Source of the DNA: Streptomyces sp. A2-16
GTDB lineage: Bacteria > Actinomycetota > Actinomycetes > Streptomycetales > Streptomycetaceae
Direction of reading: 5' to 3'
DNA length: 64,000 nt
Assembly (NCBI RefSeq): GCF_018128905.1
Contig: NZ_CP063808.1
Location: 8,246,001 to 8,310,000, forward strand
Part shown: piece by piece, positions 7,346 through 16,133 of the stretch
How the letters are laid out: the number at the start of each line of letters is the position of its first letter
Numbering within the stretch: the first letter of the stretch is position 1
Notes under the pieces: model-generated
Seen by the model: the letters and a program-made list of their open reading frames with translations, nothing else
Databases searched by the model: none
Told to the model about the DNA's origin: nothing
Made by a program: the position numbers and the translations under genes

Positions 7346-10300
7346 TCAGGCCTCGTCCGCCGGAGTCGAGACGGTCGGCGCCGACTGCTGCTCGGCCGCC
7401 ACCGTCTTCTTCGACGCCGCCTTCTTCGCGGTCGTCTTCTTGGCGGCGGTCTTCTTCGCGACGGTCTTCTTGGCAGCCGTCTTCTTGGTGGCCGCCTTCT
7501 TCGCCGTGGCCTTCTTGGCCGTCTTGCGGGCCGTCTTCTTGGCCGGAGCCGCCTCCTCGGCGGGCTCCTCCGTCCCGACCGGCGCCTCGGCCGCGGGAAC
7601 GACCACGACGGCCGCCTCCTCGGACGCGGTGGGCGCGGTGGCCTTGCGGACGGCACGGCGACGCGGACGGGCCGGAGCGGCGCTCTCGGCGACCGGCTCG
7701 GCCACGGCAGGCGCCGCCACCGGCGCCTCCTCGGCCTGCGGCTCGGCCACCGGAGCGGTCTCGGCGACCGTCACCACGGCGGCCTCGGCCCCCGCGGGCG
7801 ACCCGGCGGGCGCGGACACCTTGCGGGTGGCGCGACGACGGGTACGGCCCTTCGGTGCCTCGGCGACGGGAGCGGCCTCGACGACCGGGTCCTCCGCCGC
7901 GAACGGCTCGGCCTGCGCCTCGGCGGCCGTCTCCGGCTGCACGGGACGCTCGGCCTCGACCTCCGCGGGCACGGCCTGAGCGGTCGGCACCTCGGCGCTC
8001 CCGGAAACCGGGGCCTCCTCGGCGGCCGACTCCTCGAAGCCGCCCGACCTCCTCGACCCGGCGCCTCGCGGCGCCCCGGCCGGAGCCGACGCCCGACGGC
8101 TCGACCTGCGACGACCCCGCCCACGCGTGGCGGCGGCCTCCGCCTCGGCGACGCTGCTGAACAACTCCTCGTCGGGCGCGAACTCCGCCGGGGCCAGGGA
8201 GACGGGCTCGGCCACCTCGGCGGCGAGCTCCGCCTCGGTCTCGACCTCCTCGGGAGCCTCCACGGCGACCGCGGCCTCGTGGGTGTGCTCGTGCCCGTCG
8301 CCGCCACGCCCGCGCTTCTTGCGCTTGCCGCCGCCACCGGCGGAGGTCAGCTGCTCCATGTGCACGATGACACCGCGGCCGTTGCAGTGGACGCAGGTCT
8401 CCGAGAAGGACTCCAGCAGACCCTGGCCGACCCGCTTGCGGGTCATCTGGACCAGGCCCAGCGAGGTGACCTCGGCGACCTGGTGCTTGGTCCGGTCCCG
8501 GCCCAGGCACTCCAGCAGACGGCGCAGCACCAGGTCCCGGTTGGACTCCAGCACCATGTCGATGAAGTCGATCACGATGATGCCGCCGAGGTCGCGCAGC
8601 CGCAGCTGACGCACGATCTCCTCGGCAGCCTCCAGGTTGTTCCTGGTGACCGTCTCCTCCAGGTTGCCGCCCTGGCCGGTGAACTTGCCGGTGTTGACGT
8701 CGACGACGACCATCGCCTCGGTCCGGTCGATCACCAGCGAACCGCCGCTGGGCAGCCAGACCTTGCGGTCCAGCGCCTTGGCGAGCTGCTCGTCGATCCG
8801 GTACGTGGCGAAGACGTCGACCTCGGAGGTCCACTTCGACAGGCGCTCGGCGAGGTCGGGGGCGACGTGCGAGACGTAACCGTGGACGGTCTGCCAGGCC
8901 TCGTCACCGCTGACGACGACCTTGGAGAAGTCCTCGTTGAAGATGTCGCGGACGACCCGGACGGTCATGTCCGGCTCGCCGTAGAGCAGCGTCGGCGCGT
9001 TGCCGCTCTTCGCCTTCCGCTGGATGTCCTCCCACTGCGCCTGGAGCCGCTCGACGTCGCGGCGCAGCTCGTCCTCGCTCGCGCCCTCGGCGGCGGTGCG
9101 CACGATGACGCCCGCGTCCTCGGGGACGATCTTCTTGAGGATGGTCTTCAGACGCGCCCGCTCGGTGTCGGGCAGCTTGCGGCTGATGCCGGTCATGGAG
9201 CCCTCGGGCACGTACACGAGGTAGCGGCCCGGGAGGGAGACCTGGCTGGTCAGACGCGCGCCCTTGTGCCCGATCGGGTCCTTCGTCACCTGGACGAGCA
9301 CGGGCTGGCCGGACTTGAGCGCGGACTCGATGCGGCGCGGCCCGTTGGCCATGCCGAGCGCCTCGAAGTTGACCTCACCGGCGTAGAGCACCGCGTTGCG
9401 GCCCTTGCCGATGTCGATGAAGGCGGCCTCCATCGACGGCAGCACGTTCTGGACCTTGCCCAGGTAGACGTTGCCGACGTACGAGGTGGCCTGCTCCTTG
9501 TTGACGTAGTGCTCGACGAGCACACCGTCCTCGAGGACGCCGATCTGGGTGCGCTCACCGCTCTGCCGGACGACCATCACACGCTCGACGGCCTCGCGGC
9601 GGGCGAGGAACTCGGCCTCGGTGATGATCGGGACGCGGCGACGCCCCTGCTCGCGGCCCTCACGGCGGCGCTGCTTCTTGGCCTCCAGACGGGTCGAGCC
9701 CTTGATGGACTGCACCTCGTCGGACGGCTCGGCCTTCGCGCGCGGCTCGCGCACCTTGACGACGGTCCGCTCGGGGTCGGTGTCCCCGGGCTCGGCGTCG
9801 ACCGAGGAGTCACCGGCGCGACGCCTGCGGCGACGACGGCGACGGCTGCTGGAGCTGGAACCACCGGACTCGTCGGAACGGGCGTCCTCGTCGTCCTCGT
9901 CGTCCTGCTCGTCGCCGTCCTCGTCCTGCGCGGACCGGGCGGAGTGCTCGGACTGCGACCGCCCGGACCGCCCGCCCTGCTCGGCGTCCTGCTCGTCGGA
10001 GTCGTCCGCCTCCTCGTCACCGGAGGCCTCGGCGGAATCGCCCCGGCGACGACGACGGCCACCGCGGCGACGGCGCCTGCGCGACCCGGTCTCCTCGGCC
10101 TCGTCCTCCTCTGCGGAGTCCTCGGCGCCGTCGTCCGTCTCTTCTTCCTCTACGACGGTCTCGGCGACGGTCTCCTGCACCTCGGGCTCGTCACCGGCAC
10201 CCCGGCGCCGGCGGCGGCGCCGCGACCCGGTCTGCTCCTCGGCGATCTCCTCGACCGGCTCGACGGTCTCGGCCGGCTCGCTCGGTCCGGCCTCCGCCTC

Positions 10301-11386
10301 CGCGGCGGCCTCGGCGGCGGCCCGCTGCGGGGTCTGGAACTGCGGCTCGGTGAAGACGGGCGCCTGGAACACGGCGACCGCGGGTCGCGCGGGCCGACGG
10401 GAGCCGTTCTCCTCGTCCTCGGCACCGACGGCCTGGCGCGCGGGCTCGGAGAACCCGGTGGCCGCCTGGCGAACGGACCGACGACGGGCACGGCGCGGGG
10501 CGGCCTCCTCGACGGGGGCCTCGGCGGCCGCGACCTCGGCGACGGGTGCCTCGGCGACCGGTGCCGCCTCCGCGGCAGCGCTCTCGGCCGGCTCGGCGGT
10601 CTCGGCGACCGGCGCGGACACGCGCCGCGTGGCGCGCCGACGGCGACGCGGGGCCGCGTCCTCGGACTCGGCGGCGGTCTCGACCGCCTCGACGGGCTCG
10701 GCGGGCGCTTCCGCGGCCACCGGCTCGACCGTCTCGGGCTCAGCCGGCTCGGAGACCTCGGTGGCCTCCGGGGCGCCGGCCGGAGCGGCAGCACGCCGGG
10801 AGGCCCTGCGCCGGGTGCGCGCGGCGGGCGCGGCGGTCTCCACGGCTTCGGCGGCGGGCGCCTCGGCGGTCACGGCAGTCTCGGTCTCGGCGGACTCGGC
10901 GGGTGCGGCGGCAGGCGCCGACACCCGACGGGTCGCACGCCGACGGGTACGGGGCGGGGCCGCGTCCTCGGCCGTGGTCTCCACGGCGGGCGCGCTCTCG
11001 GCGGCCACGGCTTCGACGGACGCCTCGGCGGCCACCGGCACCACGGTCTCGGCAGTCTCAGCCGCGGCGGGCGCACCGGCGGGCGCGGACGCCCGGCGCG
11101 TCGCACGCCGACGCGGACGCCCGGCGGACGCGGCGGCCTCGGCCGGCTCCTCCGCCTCGACGCTCGCGGTGATCTCGACGTTCTCGTCGAGCTTCTCCTC
11201 CTCGTCCGTGACGAGGTCCTCGGCCTCCGCGGCCGGTATGGCCGGGGTGACGATCTCCTCGCCACCCGCGGCGGCGACCGGCGGTCCCGCCGGCCTGGAC
11301 GCGGCACGGCGCCGCCGACGCGGCGGCAGGGTGTCGCTCGGAGTGTTCTGTTCGGAACCCTCGGTGGGTTCGGTCGGTTCGAGCAT
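7346..11386 (-). CDS. rne: Ribonuclease E/G family protein (RNase ES type)
   Basis: Endoribonuclease of the RNase E/G family, central to mRNA decay and rRNA processing. 1346 aa. The catalytic core is in the middle (about residues 585-1010): an S1 domain around FIDIGKGRNAVLY, the DNase-I-like motif VVDVNTGKFTGQ with the second acidic motif IVIDFIDM, and the Zn-link CVHCNG. This core is flanked by long low-complexity arms. The N-arm has several copies of an Arg-rich RRRATRR-SAPAG-type motif and then Asp/Glu-rich stretches with Arg patches; the C-arm has further copies and ends in a Lys/Ala/Thr histone-H1-like tail (about 1275-1330, repeats of KKTAAKKT). The arrangement, with the core between two arms, matches S. 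coelicolor RNase ES. ATG at 11386. Confidence 0.94.
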   Translation of the reverse strand: MLEPTEPTEGSEQNTPSDTLPPRRRRRAASRPAGPPVAAAGGEEIVTPAIPAAEAEDLVTDEEEKLDENVEITASVEAEEPAEAAASAGRPRRRATRRASAPAGAPAAAETAETVVPVAAEASVEAVAAESAPAVETTAEDAAPPRTRRRATRRVSAPAAAPAESAETETAVTAEAPAAEAVETAAPAARTRRRASRRAAAPAGAPEATEVSEPAEPETVEPVAAEAPAEPVEAVETAAESEDAAPRRRRRATRRVSAPVAETAEPAESAAAEAAPVAEAPVAEVAAAEAPVEEAAPRRARRRSVRQAATGFSEPARQAVGAEDEENGSRRPARPAVAVFQAPVFTEPQFQTPQRAAAEAAAEAEAGPSEPAETVEPVEEIAEEQTGSRRRRRRRGAGDEPEVQETVAETVVEEEETDDGAEDSAEEDEAEETGSRRRRRRGGRRRRRGDSAEASGDEEADDSDEQDAEQGGRSGRSQSEHSARSAQDEDGDEQDDEDDEDARSDESGGSSSSSRRRRRRRRRAGDSSVDAEPGDTDPERTVVKVREPRAKAEPSDEVQSIKGSTRLEAKKQRRREGREQGRRRVPIITEAEFLARREAVERVMVVRQSGERTQIGVLEDGVLVEHYVNKEQATSYVGNVYLGKVQNVLPSMEAAFIDIGKGRNAVLYAGEVNFEALGMANGPRRIESALKSGQPVLVQVTKDPIGHKGARLTSQVSLPGRYLVYVPEGSMTGISRKLPDTERARLKTILKKIVPEDAGVIVRTAAEGASEDELRRDVERLQAQWEDIQRKAKSGNAPTLLYGEPDMTVRVVRDIFNEDFSKVVVSGDEAWQTVHGYVSHVAPDLAERLSKWTSEVDVFATYRIDEQLAKALDRKVWLPSGGSLVIDRTEAMVVVDVNTGKFTGQGGNLEETVTRNNLEAAEEIVRQLRLRDLGGIIVIDFIDMVLESNRDLVLRRLLECLGRDRTKHQVAEVTSLGLVQMTRKRVGQGLLESFSETCVHCNGRGVIVHMEQLTSAGGGGKRKKRGRGGDGHEHTHEAAVAVEAPEEVETEAELAAEVAEPVSLAPAEFAPDEELFSSVAEAEAAATRGRGRRRSSRRASAPAGAPRGAGSRRSGGFEESAAEEAPVSGSAEVPTAQAVPAEVEAERPVQPETAAEAQAEPFAAEDPVVEAAPVAEAPKGRTRRRATRKVSAPAGSPAGAEAAVVTVAETAPVAEPQAEEAPVAAPAVAEPVAESAAPARPRRRAVRKATAPTASEEAAVVVVPAAEAPVGTEEPAEEAAPAKKTARKTAKKATAKKAATKKTAAKKTVAKKTAAKKTTAKKAASKKTVAAEQQSAPTVSTPADEA

Positions 11387-11648
11387 GCGGGCTTGTCTCC
11401 CGTCAGGCTCCCGGGCGCCGCGCCTGGTCCGGCAAGGATGCCGGTGACGTCCGCGGCTCGCGCGATGCGCGGTGCCGCCGTCCGGGGCGCGGGCGCCGCA
11501 CGGAAGCTCTCTGTGTCCTGTCTCGCCGGTTCCGTACGCCCTTGTTGGTACGGCCTGGCGAAAGTCTTGTGGTCAGTGCGCTGCCCGACCCAGGTGGCTC
11601 CCGAGTACGAGGGCTGCGCTACGACGCCCGTCCTTCGCGGGACCTTCC

Positions 11649-12413
11649 TTACGCCGGCGCCTTCGCGGCGGCAGTCGGTTCGGCCGTTGAGTGGGCCTCG
11701 ACTGCCTCGCGGTCGGGCGCGAGCGGGTCGGTCACCGTGCCGGTCTCTTCATCGAGCAGCCCCTGCGCCAGCCTGGTCACCGCTGCGGGGACCGGCGGCG
11801 CCAGGTCGGCCACGGCGCGGAGACCGGACAGGACGTCGTCGGGTCGAACGGCAGGCGTCACGTGCCGAACAACCAGCCGCAGTATCGCACAGGGCTGGTC
11901 GGTCGGCCTATCAGCAGGTTCACTGTGCGTTTCGAGCTGGACGACCGCGGGGCGGGCGTCGAAGGTCCTCAGGCCGTTCTTGGTGGTGCGCTGGACCTCG
12001 ACCGCCTCGGCGGTCCTGAACGCGGCGACCGCGCGCTCGGCCTCCGCCGGGTCCACGCCGTCCAGCCTGAGCTCCCACACGGAAGCGGTGAGCCGGTCGG
12101 CGAGCCCCGAGGTGCGGGCCTCGACCGCGTCGACGACGTCGAGCCCGGCGGGCAGCGACTCGTCGAGGAGGAGCCGGAGCTTCTCCGGGTCGCGCGCCTG
12201 TGTGAGCGCGATCTCCAGGTACTCCGCCTCACTGCCCGTGCCGGTGGGTGCGGCATTGGCGTACGACACCTTCGGATGCGGCGTGAACCCCGCCGAGTAC
12301 GCCATGGGCACCTCGGCGCGGCGCAGCGCACGCTCGAAAGCGCGCTGGAAGTCACGGTGGCTGGTGAACCGGAGGCGGCCGCGCTTGGTGTAGCGCAGTC
12401 GGATGCGCTGCAC
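11649..12413 (-). CDS. TIGR03936 family radical SAM-associated protein (DUF2344)
   Basis: 254-aa protein of the DUF2344/TIGR03936 family, which begins with a characteristic basic segment (here QRIRLRYTKRGRLRFTSHRDF). Its function is not established; it is normally encoded beside, or fused to, the TIGR03960 B12-binding radical SAM protein. Here that partner is 29 kb away at 41.6-43.6 kb, separated by accessory DNA and the mobile island, which marks the insertion point. GTG start at 12413. The 262-bp gap to rne presumably carries the rne promoter; I see no strong consensus there. Confidence 0.9.
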   Translation of the reverse strand: MQRIRLRYTKRGRLRFTSHRDFQRAFERALRRAEVPMAYSAGFTPHPKVSYANAAPTGTGSEAEYLEIALTQARDPEKLRLLLDESLPAGLDVVDAVEARTSGLADRLTASVWELRLDGVDPAEAERAVAAFRTAEAVEVQRTTKNGLRTFDARPAVVQLETHSEPADRPTDQPCAILRLVVRHVTPAVRPDDVLSGLRAVADLAPPVPAAVTRLAQGLLDEETGTVTDPLAPDREAVEAHSTAEPTAAAKAPA

Positions 12414-12461
12414 CGCCGGTGCGGGCGGCGGGCCTTCGGGCTGTCGCTTGCCCAGTGTCGC

Positions 12462-13490
12462 TCAGTCCTTCGTGAGTGCGGTCGTACTGCTACCAAGAGT
12501 ACGTGTGTCGGCGCCGGTCGGTTCCCGCCGGGCCACCGCTTCCCTCGCACGGGGTTCGCCGAAGAGCATGCGCCGGAAGTCGGCACGGGCCTCCCGCACG
12601 GACTCACGGGCGGAGGCGAGCGCGGCCCGGGTGATCCGTCCCACACTGCGCGCGGCCTCGGCGACGGGACGCAGCACCAGGTCGCGGATCACGTGCCCGA
12701 CCGGGGTCAGCACCGTGCGGTACACCCAGCGCACCGGCTCGACGAAGATCCACCGGAAGAGGGTCCCGAGGAAGCGTCCGACGGCGAGCGAGATGTGCCC
12801 GGCGATCCGCCAGGCGTGCCCGAGCGCGTCCCAGACCTCCCGCCCGATGACGGCGAGAACCCTTCCCACGGGCGCGAGGACCCAGCGCCACAGGGCGATC
12901 GCGGGCAGGACGAGCAGGATCCGCGCGATCCAGTACAGGGCGACGCCGACGCCGCGCGCGATCGTGCCCGCCAGCCACACGAGCCCGCCCACGCACCAGG
13001 CGATCGCGCGCCCGATCGGTGTGAAGATCCAGGCCAGCACGGCTCCGACGCCCTTGAGGAGCCATACGATCCCGTGGCCGACGGGAGTGAGCACGCGCGC
13101 GTACACCCATGCCAGGCCGGCCCCGATCCCCCGCACGACCCACGCGATGCCGTGCCCGACCGGTGTCAGCACATACCGGTACAGCCACACCAGGGGGACG
13201 ACGACGAGTACCTTGCCGAGCCATCCGAACGCCTTGGCGACCGGCACGACCACGTACCGCCACAGGGCCACGCAGGGCCACACGACCAGCGCCCGCCACA
13301 GCGGCCGCAGCACGTGGTCGCGCAGGAACCGTCCCACCACGACGAGCGCGTCCCACACCATGCGCACGGGCACGACCAGCACGAGCACGACGATGCGCAC
13401 AGGGATGCGAATCGCGACGGTCAGACATCCCTCGGGCGCGGGCTGCTGCGACGCGGGGTGCTGCGGCGCAGGCCGCTTCTCCAGGTCCAT
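12462..13490 (-). CDS. Repetitive membrane-associated hypothetical protein
   Basis: 342-aa protein of unknown function. Residues about 25-260 are a series of similar amphipathic/hydrophobic segments built on a recurring pattern, LTPVGHGIxW followed by a Gly-rich turn and LAW(I/V)(Y/F), with at least five recognisable copies (for example VLTPVGHGIAW, VLTPVGHGIVW, FTPIGRAIAW, VLAPVGRVLAV, VLTPVGHVIRD). The C-terminal 80 residues are Arg/Ala/Glu-rich and probably cytosolic. ATG at 13490, 48 nt upstream of the TIGR03936 gene and co-oriented. Family not recognised; the repeats suggest a membrane-lying or oligomerising structure. Confidence 0.75.
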   Translation of the reverse strand: MDLEKRPAPQHPASQQPAPEGCLTVAIRIPVRIVVLVLVVPVRMVWDALVVVGRFLRDHVLRPLWRALVVWPCVALWRYVVVPVAKAFGWLGKVLVVVPLVWLYRYVLTPVGHGIAWVVRGIGAGLAWVYARVLTPVGHGIVWLLKGVGAVLAWIFTPIGRAIAWCVGGLVWLAGTIARGVGVALYWIARILLVLPAIALWRWVLAPVGRVLAVIGREVWDALGHAWRIAGHISLAVGRFLGTLFRWIFVEPVRWVYRTVLTPVGHVIRDLVLRPVAEAARSVGRITRAALASARESVREARADFRRMLFGEPRAREAVARREPTGADTRTLGSSTTALTKD

Positions 13491-13505
13491 AACGACGTAG
13501 ACGCC

Positions 13506-14033
13506 TCAGTTCCCCGTACGGATCCAGTACCGCAGCTTTGCGCCGCGCCGATCCTCGAATTCTCCGCCATTGGCCTCGATCACCTTACGAGACGCGGTGT
13601 TGGTGGTGTCACAGGTGACCAGGGCCCGGTTGATGCCCAGTTGACGGCAGACCGGCAGGGCCGCCGCGAGCATGGCCGTGGCGTGCCCCCTTCGCCGGGC
13701 ACTCGGACGGACCGCGTAGCCGATGTGGCCGCCGAACTCCAGCAGGAACGGGCTGAGTCGGTGCCGGATCGCGATCTTGCCGAGGAAGGCGTCGTCCTGG
13801 ACATACCAGAGGTTGGTCACCGGCACCCAGTCCGGCCTGCGCGGCCGTTCCCGCTCCCCGAGCACCATGTCCACATAGGCCGCGAACCCCTCCGGCGCGT
13901 GCCACGTCCTCCGGTACCGCCCGGTCTCCTCCCCCACCAGCACGACCGGGTCCGCGCCGGACTCGGTGAACTCCCGTACCGCGTCGAGGTAGGAGGCGTG
14001 GAAGCGGACGTCCGGCGCGGTCAGCTGCGGCAT
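13506..14033 (-). CDS. GNAT family N-acetyltransferase
   Basis: 175-aa acetyltransferase of the GNAT fold. The acetyl-CoA motif A appears as RPSARRRGHATAM (R-x-x-G-x-A), preceded by the beta strand GHIGYAV and followed by ALVTCDTTNTASRKVIEANGG, the typical motif B with N...S..V.E..G. The substrate is unknown. It ends 15 nt from the start of the repetitive membrane protein gene and is divergent from terD, with 92 nt between starts. Confidence 0.9.
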   Translation of the reverse strand: MPQLTAPDVRFHASYLDAVREFTESGADPVVLVGEETGRYRRTWHAPEGFAAYVDMVLGERERPRRPDWVPVTNLWYVQDDAFLGKIAIRHRLSPFLLEFGGHIGYAVRPSARRRGHATAMLAAALPVCRQLGINRALVTCDTTNTASRKVIEANGGEFEDRRGAKLRYWIRTGN

Positions 14034-14125
14034 CTGTCCATGATGGCGAGGCCGCGGGACGCCGGGCCACCGGGTTTCCCGGGCCTGTTCCGGTACCGCG
14101 GCCGGAGCCCGTGCAGTATGTCCCC

Positions 14126-14710
14126 ATGATTACGCTTACGAAGGAAGACGGCCCCGCCGACCTGGACGGCGTGACCCATCTGTCCATAGGGGTCTCCTGG
14201 GACCCCACCGCGGGCGCCAGCGGTGGGGTGATGGGCAAGCTCCGCCGCAAGACGGGCACGGATCTCGACCTGATCGCCATCGCCATGCACGACGGCGACC
14301 CGGTGCGCCTGGCGGGCCTCGACTCGCTCGACCCCATCGGCAACGGCTCCCTGCTCCACAGCGGCGACAACCAGACCGGCCACGGGGACGGCGACGACGA
14401 GACGGTCACCGTCGAGTTCGCGAAGATCCCGCCGCACATCACGTCGATCGTCTTCGTCGCCGCCGCCTACAAGAAGGGCAGTTCCTTCCAGAAGGCCCGC
14501 AACATCAGCTTCAAGGTCTACGACGCCACCGGCGGCAGCACCCAGCAGGTCGCGGACATCTGGCCGAGCATGCTCACCACGGACAACGGCTGCGCGGTCG
14601 CCAAGGCGGTGCGGTTCGGCACCACCTGGAAGCTCGAGGTCATCAACGTCACCGGCAAGATCAAGCAGGGCGACGAACTGGCCCTGATGCGCTTCGCCGC
14701 GAGCAAGTAA
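14126..14710 (+). CDS. TerD family protein
   Basis: TerD/CABP-like protein, 194 aa from ATG 14126 (start MITLTKEDGPADL, equal to the family N-terminus; a GTG five codons upstream is less likely). Typical family motifs are WDP, DLDLIAIAMHDG with acidic Ca2+-binding positions, SLLHSGDNQTGHGDGDDE and FKVYDATGGS. TerD proteins occur in tellurite/stress-resistance and membrane-associated stress clusters; many Streptomyces encode numerous paralogues. A second TerD-like domain is found 3 kb away fused to a nuclease. Confidence 0.93.
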   Translation: MITLTKEDGPADLDGVTHLSIGVSWDPTAGASGGVMGKLRRKTGTDLDLIAIAMHDGDPVRLAGLDSLDPIGNGSLLHSGDNQTGHGDGDDETVTVEFAKIPPHITSIVFVAAAYKKGSSFQKARNISFKVYDATGGSTQQVADIWPSMLTTDNGCAVAKAVRFGTTWKLEVINVTGKIKQGDELALMRFAASK

Positions 14711-14846
14711 CGCGCCGCCGGGGGGAGGGCCCCGGTGTCCGCACCGCCCCTCCCCCGTGCACCGCCGACCGATGAGTTCCGAACCCCCACGGGGTCTGCC
14801 TCTGCGCAACGGAAAGCCGCGTACGCACCCACCCTGTGAGGGGACC

Positions 14847-15545
14847 ATGACCGCACACGCACTGCCTCCCGTCGTCGACGCCGCGACGTGGGAACACCGG
14901 CTCGAGGAACTGCGAGCGCGGGAGAAGGCCGCCACGCGCGAGCTCGACGCCATCGCCGCCGAGCGTCGTCGCCTCCCGATGGTCGAGATGCCCGACTACA
15001 CGCTCGAGGGCGAGAACGGTCCCGTCCGGCTGGCGGACGTCTTCGAGGGCAGGAGCCAGCTGATCGTCTACAACCACATGTGGTCCGCCGGCCGCGAGTG
15101 GCAGTGCCCGGGCTGCACCGGCTTCACCTCGCAGTACACCCGCCTGGAGTTCCTGGACAACTACGACGCACGCTTCGTCGTCGTCACCCAGGGCCCGATC
15201 AAGGAGGCGCTCGCCTACCGGGAGCGGGTCGGCAACAGGATGCCGTGGTACTCCACCGCGAACAGCCCCTTCGGCACCGACGTCGGCGCCCCGCCCGACG
15301 GCGGCTTCGCGGTCAACGTCTTCCTCCGCGACGGCGACACCGTCCACCGCACCTGGCACACCACCGGCCGCGGCACCGAGCAACTGAGCCACACCTTCGC
15401 CCTGATCGACCTCCTCCCCTACGGCCGCCAGGAGCAATGGCAGACCTCCCCCGAAGGCTGGCCCCAGTCCCCCACCTACAGCCGCTGGCCCACATCAAAG
15501 GACATAGCAGCGCTCTACGGCCCCCACTCCGCCGACACCCACTGA
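14847..15545 (+). CDS. DUF899 family thioredoxin-like protein
   Basis: 232 aa from ATG 14847, chosen because GAGGGG sits just upstream. DUF899 proteins have a thioredoxin-like fold with an N-terminal helical part (EELRAREKAATRELDAIAAERRR is one stretch of it). Visible motifs are the YNHMW strand, the redox-like WQCPGCTGF pair of cysteines, and the C-terminal RRTW-like HRTWHTTGRG segment. No enzyme activity is established for the family. It is followed at once by a strong terminator, so it is a single-gene unit with or without terD. Confidence 0.9.
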   Translation: MTAHALPPVVDAATWEHRLEELRAREKAATRELDAIAAERRRLPMVEMPDYTLEGENGPVRLADVFEGRSQLIVYNHMWSAGREWQCPGCTGFTSQYTRLEFLDNYDARFVVVTQGPIKEALAYRERVGNRMPWYSTANSPFGTDVGAPPDGGFAVNVFLRDGDTVHRTWHTTGRGTEQLSHTFALIDLLPYGRQEQWQTSPEGWPQSPTYSRWPTSKDIAALYGPHSADTH

Positions 15546-15595
15546 GCCCCGCCCTCGCACCAGCAGAGGCCGAGAACGCCGCCTGACGGCATCTC

Positions 15596-15629
15596 GGGCA
15601 TCCCGGGCACTGGTGGTCCCGGGATGCCC
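15596..15629 (+). terminator. Terminator after DUF899 gene
   Basis: Perfect 12-bp stem (GGGCATCCCGGG 15596-15607 / CCCGGGATGCCC 15618-15629), 10-nt loop, 50 nt past the stop codon. Confidence 0.75.
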
Positions 15630-15647
15630 GACGGGAGGAGCCCGGTC

Positions 15648-15833
15648 ATGCGGGAGTCGTCGCAGGACTTCACGGTCGTGACTCTCCTGGCGGATCCGGA
15701 CGCGCCGACGGAGATCGCGCAGCGCACGGCCCGGACACTCCCCGCTCGGCTCGCCGAGGAGTCGGGCCAGGGGAGACGGTTCGACGTCAGGAACGTCGCC
15801 GCATGCTCGAGGACGACGGCGAGTAGCCGGTGA
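15648..15833 (+). pseudogene. Remnant of a hypothetical gene (N-terminal fragment)
   Basis: A short reading (about 61 aa) starting MRESSQDFTVVTLLADPD and containing an alternating polar/hydrophobic segment with the look of the N-terminus of a Streptomyces hypothetical membrane-type protein; then the sequence loses protein-like character. I interpret it as a truncated gene. The following 300 nt (15834-16133), before the dehydrogenase, show no other gene; they presumably hold the dehydrogenase promoter. Confidence 0.35.
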
Positions 15834-16133
15834 CCGGAGCCGGAGAGGCGTCCTCGATCGATGGCCGTCCGGAACAGAGACCGGCCGATTGCTCGGTGGA
15901 AGGTTGTTTCAGGTCGGAAGCCGACGGGGACCCGCGTCCCACGCCGTCGGAGCGCCGAAGCTCCGCCTGGCGGGCCACCGGCCCGAACCACCGTTCCGCC
16001 CGAACCGGTTGAACGGCCCGCGGAGACGCGCCGGTGCCACGACCCCCGTCGTGGCACCTTCCAAGAGTCAGGCTCTTTGCGCGTCTCATCATCGCCGTGC
16101 CGCCCTCATGTCGCGGCACCGAGAGAAGCCATC

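Noticed and set aside
7160..12019. Very long plus-strand open frame opposite rne
   Set aside because: It is Arg/Gly/Leu low-complexity translation of the opposite strand of rne; high GC leaves few stop codons. No domain, ribosome site or family resemblance.
15515..16057. 180-codon minus-strand frame in the DUF899-dehydrogenase gap
   Set aside because: Ser/Arg/Gly-rich, overlaps the terminator and the end of the DUF899 gene, with no family resemblance.
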